Assembly (NCBI GenBank): GCA_033816765.1
Contig: CM066295.1
Coordinates: 1,488,001 to 1,552,000, forward strand
Source: Nothopassalora personata
Taxonomy: Eukaryota; Ascomycota; Dothideomycetes; Mycosphaerellales; Mycosphaerellaceae
Direction: 5' to 3'
DNA length: 64,000 nt
Position 1 is the first letter of the stretch; the number at the start of each line of letters is the position of its first letter. This document shows positions 57,290 to 64,000 of this stretch, one piece after another. A program made the position numbers and the translations under genes. The notes below the pieces were generated by a model. That model had not been told where the DNA came from, ran no database searches, and was given only the letters and a program-made list of their open reading frames with translations.

Positions 57290-60200
57290 ACCCTAATAGT
57301 TCCTATGTAGGCTTATAGTATCCGGTCTATTTTACTAGGACTTCGCGTACTCGGCCTCTACCTCTAACCTTAGTTCTAGCGTAAAGGATCTCTTCTACCT
57401 ACTACTCTTCGTAAGACTTAATTATAATAGGGTCCGGCTATTTATTATCGATCTCCTATCTAGGTAAGGGGTCTTAGCTTATAGGTCGTAGTAAGTTAGG
57501 ATAGAAGACCGGGTAGATCCCGTTAGGGATCCTAGATAAGCGTATAGATAACGGCGAGATTACTTCTACTACCGTATACTTCGCGTGTCTATAGTCGAGG
57601 CTCTTCTTTAGTCGTGTAGTAATATAGTTGCGTAGATCTAGCTAAACTTTATCGCCTATACGATAGATTAGTACGGACTTCCTATCCCGGTTAGCGTAGT
57701 CCTCCTATTTTTAGGCGGCTTCCGCTATACTCGCCTAATATAGGTCCGTAATCTTTTGTATTCTTTCTACGAATAGCGTTGCCCGTTACGTAGCGTCTAA
57801 CTAAGAAGTCTCTAGATCCGGTTATAACTAAACGGGTAATAGTACCTCGTATCCGTGTACCGCGAAGAAGGGGCTTATCCCTAGCCTAGCGTAATACCGC
57901 GCGTTTAGAGTAAGTTATGCCGTAGGGAGCTAGCGTTTCTAGTCGGACTACTTATAGTTAATGTAGTTACGAAGGTAAGCCTAGACTTCCTAGTTTACTC
58001 GTTCCGGGCCTCCGTCGGTTTATAGGTAGTAAGCGGAGCTAAGCCTCTATTTTACACCGGTTAAACGATAGAAGGTCCTCTAGAAGGTGCTCGTCTAGTT
58101 AGTAACCCGGTTACTCGTAATAGCTTAAGGTAGGCTATAGTATCTTACCTAGTAGTCTAAGAATCTTTCGGCGTAGTCCTCGGCCTTTATAGTAGACATC
58201 GCTTCTAAAACGACGGTCTTACTTAGTCGATCCTTAATTACCTAGAGGCAAGTGTTCTCTTATAACTCGGGTATGTCCGTTATAAAATCTATCGAGATCT
58301 CCTAGAAGAATCGGTCGGGGACCGGTAAGGGTTATAGGAGGCCGTGTTTTTATTCCCTCTACACCTTATTCCTACCGTAGTAGTTATAGTTCCTTAAAAA
58401 CTGCCTTACGTACTTAGACTATAGGGGCTAGTAGAAGTTACGACTTAGTATCGATACTATAGAGTCCCGGCTAGGGTAGCCGTATACCGGTAAATCGTAT
58501 ACGGATTAGATTAGCTTAGTTCGAAGGGTGTCGTTCTATAGGATCGCTATATCCGCCTCCTTATAGTCGGACTCCGTAGAACTAGGAGCTCTAGGTACCT
58601 AAATCCTACCGCGGTAGCGAAGATACCCGTTACGGTCGATACTATAGTTACCTACTTACACCTTAAGTTTTACCTCGCTAGGAAGTAAACGCGCTCCTAC
58701 CTTAATTACGCGGTGTACCGCTTAGAACGTGCTATCCTTCTCGATAGTTCTTTCCTAGAGGTCGTTTAGCTCTTAGTCTTAGAAGGGTCCTAGTAGTGCG
58801 CCCGGTAAATGTGCCTCTTCTACGGCGGATAGTCCTTCGAACTACGTAGCTAAGATTCGTACTAACGAAACCTTTATAGTAGAGCTAGCGTCTACTACTA
58901 CCTCGCTTCCCCCCTTTAAGCCCGGCTAATTCTTTACGATGTCCGGTTTAAGAAACCTACGATACCGTAATAACTTATCGTCCTACCTAAGCGTGTCCTA
59001 CTCCCTTCGAGAAAGGGCGTCCGGCATAATCGCCTCGGTACCCGGCCTATATACTAGTAAAAACTAGAATTTTGCAACTTCCTTAACCTACCGGATCTAC
59101 CGTTCGGAAAGCTGTCTCTTCGTTATAAAGTATTCTAGGTTCTTATAGTCCGTCTAGATTATAAAGGGCCTATATGTTTTTAACTCGGGAGCCTATTCCT
59201 TAAGATAAGATACTACCGTAAGTATCTCCTTATCGTAAACGTCGTAGTTAATCTTAGCCTTATTAAGCTTCTTCGAGTAGAATCCTACTAGTTTTACGAC
59301 TCCGTTCTTTTCTTATAGGAGGGCGCCTCTAAGCGTAAAGCCGCTATAGTCCGTCTCTAAAAACGTAGGGAGCTCCGGGTTCTAGTAGGCTAAAACTAGT
59401 ACTTTATAGTACTTATTCTTTAGGGCCTTAAACGCATTAGCCTAACGATCTCCCTAGGAAAACACCTTATTCTTACCGGTTAGTAACGTTAAGGGCTCGG
59501 CGAGCTTTAAATAGTTTAGAATAAACATCCGGTAGTAGTTTACGAAGCCTAAGAAACACCGCACTTCCTTCTAGGTAACTAGTACCTTCTAGTTCTTTAC
59601 TACTACTCCCTTCTCGGGGTCGGGTTCTACTCCTCTCCCGTCGGTATATATAATAAACCTAAGGTACTTAACCTTCTTCTATACGAACTTATACTTCCCT
59701 AGATCTAGGAATAGGCCTCCGTCCTAAAGCTTCTAGAGCACGATACGAACCTTCTAGAAATAGTCCTCTTTTATTCCGTCGGAGTAAATAACGACGTCGT
59801 TAGCATAGGCCGAGGTAAAGTCGTCTAGGTAGTCCCGTAACAAACTGTTAATATACCGCTAGAATGTTATAGGGGCCCCGGATAAACTAAACGGGCATAC
59901 TAGCTACTCCTATAGACCGAATCTAGTTCGAAAAGCCGTCTTATACTCTTTACCTCGAGCTATCCGGAGGTAATAGAATACGGTAATAACGTTAACCTTC
60001 GTAATCTATCTAGCGCCCGTTAGGTTCCGAATAGTTTCCGGGATTAATAGTAGCGGATAACGGTCCTACTTAGTAATCGAGTTTAATACTCTATAATCGT
60101 AGTAGAACCTAAGTCCTCCCCCGGGCTTCTTTACGAATAAGACAGGAGCCGCCGCTTCTAAGGTAGAAGGGCGAATATAACCCTTACGCTATAGTTCCGT

Positions 60201-62150
60201 TAGTAACTTCCGGAGGATAAGTAGCTCGTCTTTAGACATACTATAGAGCGGTCCCTAGGGTAATAGTTCCGGGCTTCCGTCGGCTTTCGTCCGTATCTCG
60301 ATCTTATAGTTAAGGTCGACGCGGTATAGAGCTAGTTTATTAGCTTCCCTAGTAGAAAATAGCGGTAATATATCCTAAAGTTCTAGAGGTAAGCCCTTCT
60401 TAAGTTCCTCTCGCGTAGGCGGCTCCTTCTTACTAAGGGCTTTCTTAATATCTTCTACGGTTGCCGCGGCAATCGTAGCGAAACGCTTACCCGACTCGTA
60501 TTCTTCGTAGTTACGCCCTTCGGGTACCTATTTCTTTACTAAGCTATAGTAGTACCGGCGCTTTTTAGGCGCGGTCCGGATCTAATTATGCGCCTTCTAC
60601 GGGTTCCCTAGGATTATAGGGAAGTCTAGATTAGGCACGACATAAGCATAAACTACCTAGTAGATCCCGGCAATTTCTATACGGAAGGCGACTACTCCTT
60701 CGATCGAGTTCCGTATCGCCTTCGTAAACCCTATAGCCTTACGGCTCTCGTTACTAACATACGTAAGACCGAGGCCTTTCGCTAAGTCTCCGTTAATTAT
60801 AGCGTAGTATATATATCCTTTATTAATAAGGGTAAACGTTCCGTAACTTTCGTTTAGGAGTACATTAGTATATATAAGATTCCTATTTATAGAACTCTTA
60901 ACTACGTTCTACCCCTTTACTAGTGCTTCTTTATCTCCTAGTTCTAGCTTTCGACTAGGAGCTAGTCTTTTCCTATCTCTCTAGGATCCGACTTAAATCC
61001 GTCGTTCTCTAGGATCGGCGCGACCGAGGCCGCGTTAATCCTAGTAGGATTAACTACTACGGCGTACGGGCAATCCTTTACTCGATGTCCGCTCGCTCTA
61101 TAGCGGAAGTAGAGCTATTCTTAGCGCCTACGATCTCTCTTAGCGGTATCTACCTATTTTACTCTCTACCTCCCTTTATCCTCCTTCCGATCTCTACGAC
61201 TTCTAAAGCGGCCTCCGCTTATCCGGGTTAGTACTATAATAGTATTACTATCGGTATTAACCTAGCTACTAGCCGCTCTTATAAAAGAACGGGTAGTAAC
61301 TATAGCGGTTATACTAGAGTCCTTATTATTATCCTTCTACCTCTTATAGGCTATTTTAAACTAGTCCGTGTCCTCGAGGTTAGTTATAATCCGTTCGACC
61401 TTACCCGTAAACTCGTAGTAGTCCTCCTTTTTCGGTATAGCCGCCGTATATATCCTAACGGGGTTTGAGAAGGTATTACGTAAGTAACTAATCTTCGCGT
61501 CGTCGCTCTAGTTCTCTCCGCTAGCGCTTAGTAGGAGTCTATCGAATTTTATCTAGTAATTGTACTAAGGTTAACCGTTCGTATGTTTAATCTTAGTAAG
61601 CTACTCTAGAGCCTTAGCGCGCTCGTTACTATTACCGAAGACTTTCTTAAGTTACGTAAAGAAAGTAACGGGGTCCTTCCTAAGTTCGCCGTCTCCCTTA
61701 TTCTAGAAGTGCCGTATCCTAGTACGCTCTCTCGCTAGTAAGGTGTCGTTAATCGTATCCTAGTAAAATTCCTTAGAGAGTGTCGGCTTTAGGGCGGATC
61801 GTACCCTAAAAGAGCTCTTTAACCTTAAGAAGTAATCGCGGAATGTCTCTACCTTACCGTCCTAGGAAGGTAGGTTCTAACCTCTAGGACCCGACGGTTC
61901 TTCTCCGGTGCGCGACGAGGGCGCGGCGGCGTTTAGCGTCTATAGTAACTGTCTTATTAGGTTACTAGTAGTCGTCTTGTTATAAACTAGTAGCGAGACT
62001 ATAGGTGTTAAATAACGTCGAGCGACTTCCGATTCTTTTAAAGCGGCGCGCGTTATAATTAACTCGGCTTATATCTCTTCCTATCGCTAGTATAGTTACT
62101 AAAGCATAAGTTAGAAGTTTTTATTCGGGGCACTAGTCCTAGGGTTCTCG
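57290..62150 (-). pseudogene. Dead gag-pol polyprotein: gag, RT, RNase H, integrase, chromodomain
   Basis: Translation by eye of the minus strand gives clear Ty3/gypsy stretches between stops. For RT these are [34 protein letters not shown] and YANDVVIYSDG. The last is the YxDD box with its first Asp changed to Asn, a G-to-A change after T. For integrase they are ISIDFITDIPEL and VIKDRLSKTVVLEAM. The chromodomain-like piece is RGRGRVREVLVK followed by a stop where Trp is expected. In the gag zinc knuckle two Cys codons now read TAC or TAT. The changes fit C-to-T in CA on either strand. No frame could yield an enzyme. Confidence 0.88.
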
Positions 62151-62225
62151 CTACCCGGCGACGTTATTACGTATCCCGTCTCTTTAATAGTAGGTGCCTA
62201 GCTAATTCGAATGGATCGAACTTAA

Positions 62226-62387
62226 TGTTACGGGTAAACGACGTATATACTAAAGTTCTATAAAGTTTGTAATAAGTTCGATATAGAAGAAAGGGGAAGT
62301 TATACGCTATCCGAAGAAAAGGTGTCGGAAAGCAATCTAAACGTATAGGCGTAGCCTATACTAAGAAACAGGGGCCCGCCCCTTATA
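62226..62387 (-). repeat. 5' LTR of the Ty3/gypsy element
   Basis: 162 bp. On the coding strand it begins TATAAGGGGC and ends CCCGTAACA, so one terminal CA survives. The internal sequence right after it (TTAAGTTCGATCC...) should hold the tRNA primer site, but it is too mutated for me to name the tRNA. Confidence 0.92.
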
Positions 62388-63540
62388 GATATTATTAGGC
62401 TAGGTCCCCTAAGCGGTTAAGATAGCTTTTTAGCTTTACCCTAGACTAACGAGATAGGAACACTTATACTACGAGCCTTAATAATACTAGTCTATAGACC
62501 CTAAGTAGCGCTCGATAACGGAGTAATTCTAGTATTACTAAGCTAGTAAATATAAGTCTACTTATTATAAGCGAGTACCTTATTAGCCCGACTATAGCTA
62601 CTCGCTACGAGTAATATATATAGACTATATCTAGTAGTACCGTTCGGTTTCGAAGGGTTCTCGGTACTAGGAATTAGCGATAAGGGTAAAGGCGGACTCG
62701 TTATAGACTTACTAGGCTCGATAAAGGCTAGCTTAGGTATACTATATTTACTATACCTTAGTAGATAGTCGTAGACCTTACTATAAACTAGAGAAGTCTT
62801 TACTAAGTTATATATATAAAGATTGTCCTAAGTTAGAGCTAATATAATATTAGAAGTAGTAGGAAAAGACTCGTAGGAAAAAGGACGTAGACTCGTTACT
62901 ATATAACCTATAATAGCTTACCGGCTTAAGTGAAAAGTCTATTATACGTTCCGTTAGCTCTAATCCGTTAAGGCGAGTAGGCGGTATATAATTAGCGAGT
63001 CCCCCTCTACCTTAGAGATACTACGTAGTCTCGTTTTATAGATACTAATAGGCGTAGATATATAATTTCTTAGAGCCTAGGCTAGGGCCGACCTCGCTAC
63101 CGTCTAGCGTTAATAGATAGCTAGTAGTAGTAAGCTTCTTATTAACCTACTCTAGCGTTAGAGGCGGTAAGTATATAGTAAGGTCTATAAGGTATTAGCT
63201 ATAGGATTTATAGACTCGGTTAAGTAGTATTAACGACTAATAGGTTGTATTAACCTTAGGTTTAGAGGGGGGTCCCTTAGGTCCAACTTGCCTAAATTTC
63301 ATTTAGGTTTAATTAGACATTTAGGTAAGCTAGTAGGACCTAGTATAGCTGTTAAGATATATACTACGCAGTTAAGCATTATAAGCGTAGTATTAAGGCA
63401 ACAATTCAATTTATACCTCTCGAGTAGAGGGCATAGGGGTTTAGGTCCGCCAATCATCTTGTTTTATCTAGCTACTACGCTACTCGTCACGTGACCTAAT
63501 TTCCCGGTCCCGGGACCGGTAAATACCTCTACTTACATAA
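62388..63540. mobile_element. RIP-degenerated older retroelement, right part
   Basis: Resumes immediately after the GATAT duplication with the same CA/TG-poor style and recurring ACTCGCTA/TAGCGAGT words as 53.3-55.5 kb. It is probably the other half of the interrupted element. From about 63.25 kb CA and TG are a little commoner, so a different, less mutated repeat may begin there. No coding frame survives. Confidence 0.5.
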
Positions 63541-63654
63541 GCGCCGCTCTATACCACTACAACTCGGATAGGCCTACATAGGGTAGTTAGTAGACATTAT
63601 TTTAGTAGTTAATAAGGGGGGGTATTAAGTGTATACCCGGTAGCGTATTAGCAT

Positions 63655-63790
63655 CTAGTTTATAAGGTTAAAATTACGGTTTAAGGTCTAAGGTTTACGG
63701 TTAAGGTTATTACTTAAGGTTAAGGTTTAAGGTTAATGCTTATAGTTAAGGTCGACTAAGGTCGAAAACACTTAAGGTCTAAGGTATTTA
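63655..63790. repeat. Degenerate short repeats of TTAAGGT/GGTTAAG type
   Basis: About a dozen imperfect copies of a 6-7 bp AAGGTT-like word occur within 135 bp, in one orientation. No other feature is seen from here to the window end, which stays repeat-like. Confidence 0.6.
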
Positions 63791-64000
63791 GTAACAATCA
63801 CGGTTATAAGGTCCTATTAAGTAATAATAACTAGTATTAGCGTATTCTAAAGTAAGTACTACGTAACAATAGATACGGCTGCATTACTAGAAAAACTTAG
63901 CACCTTTACCGACATAGGTAGAGGCTACGAACAGCCTATAAACCCTACGAAAATAGAAGGGGTCTATAGGGATTCTATCCCTTATAAGGGGATAGAGGAA

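Larger units (their letters stand above)
55531..62387 (-). mobile_element. Ty3/gypsy LTR retrotransposon, chromovirus type, heavily RIP-mutated (6857 bp)
   Basis: Bounded by two 162-bp LTRs and flanked by the 5-bp duplication GATAT (ends at 55530; repeats at 62388). The coding order on the minus strand is gag with a damaged zinc knuckle (RASGHRVKDC, about 61.1 kb), reverse transcriptase (about 60.17-59.64 kb), integrase (about 58.3-58.1 kb) and a chromodomain-like end (about 57.45-57.29 kb). A polypurine tract abuts the LTR at 55693, which confirms orientation. Frames are closed by many TAG/TAA codons where CAG, CAA or TGG would be expected. The element is dead. Confidence 0.93.

Noticed and set aside
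63288..63494. 68-codon plus-strand frame near the right end
   Set aside because: Lies in repeat DNA with no start context or homology I recognise.

Overview
The window is nuclear DNA from a filamentous ascomycete. Genes are split by 46-130 nt introns with GT...AG ends and CTRAC-type branch points. The gene set includes Tap42, Tsc1, Dcc1, TAF10, a Dicer, a Pth11-like receptor and a secreted tyrosinase. The right-hand 10.8 kb is repetitive DNA with an RIP mutation pattern. The style suggests a Dothideomycete (Mycosphaerellales-like), but that placement is inference. All splice models were built by hand by matching donor, branch, acceptor and codon phase.

Layout. 1-37.2 kb is a conserved housekeeping block: the tail of a basic protein; a 602-aa CxxC protein; sulfite reductase beta (MET5, three exons); small uncertain minus-strand loci; TAF10; a small hypothetical gene; DCC1, divergent from a RhoGEF; a decayed-looking locus; a small secreted protein; FAD synthase (FAD1); Dicer-like 1 (five exons), divergent from TAP42; and TSC1 (three exons). 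37.2-53.2 kb is accessory: candidate small secreted proteins, an MFS sugar transporter with an odd 207-nt intron, a broken FMN-dependent 2-hydroxy-acid dehydrogenase, a short 2EXR/F-box-like protein, a five-exon tyrosinase, a seven-exon amino-acid permease and a seven-exon Pth11-like membrane protein. 53.2-64.0 kb has no live gene. A 6.86-kb Ty3/gypsy chromovirus (minus strand, 162-bp LTRs, 5-bp target duplication, polypurine tract) sits inside an older element. Both are riddled with TAG/TAA and almost lack CA/TG dinucleotides.

Links between genes. Tap42 and Tsc1 both belong to TOR signalling and lie about 2 kb apart, with Dcl1 sharing the Tap42 promoter region. Adjacency alone does not prove co-regulation. 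The transporter and the broken dehydrogenase are divergent neighbours and may once have formed a small carbon-use pair. Nothing here looks like a wholly new system. The most unusual items are the transporter intron bounded by a GAGGT direct repeat, the start exons hidden upstream of MET5, TSC1 and DCC1, and the cleanly delimited nested RIP-mutated retroelement.
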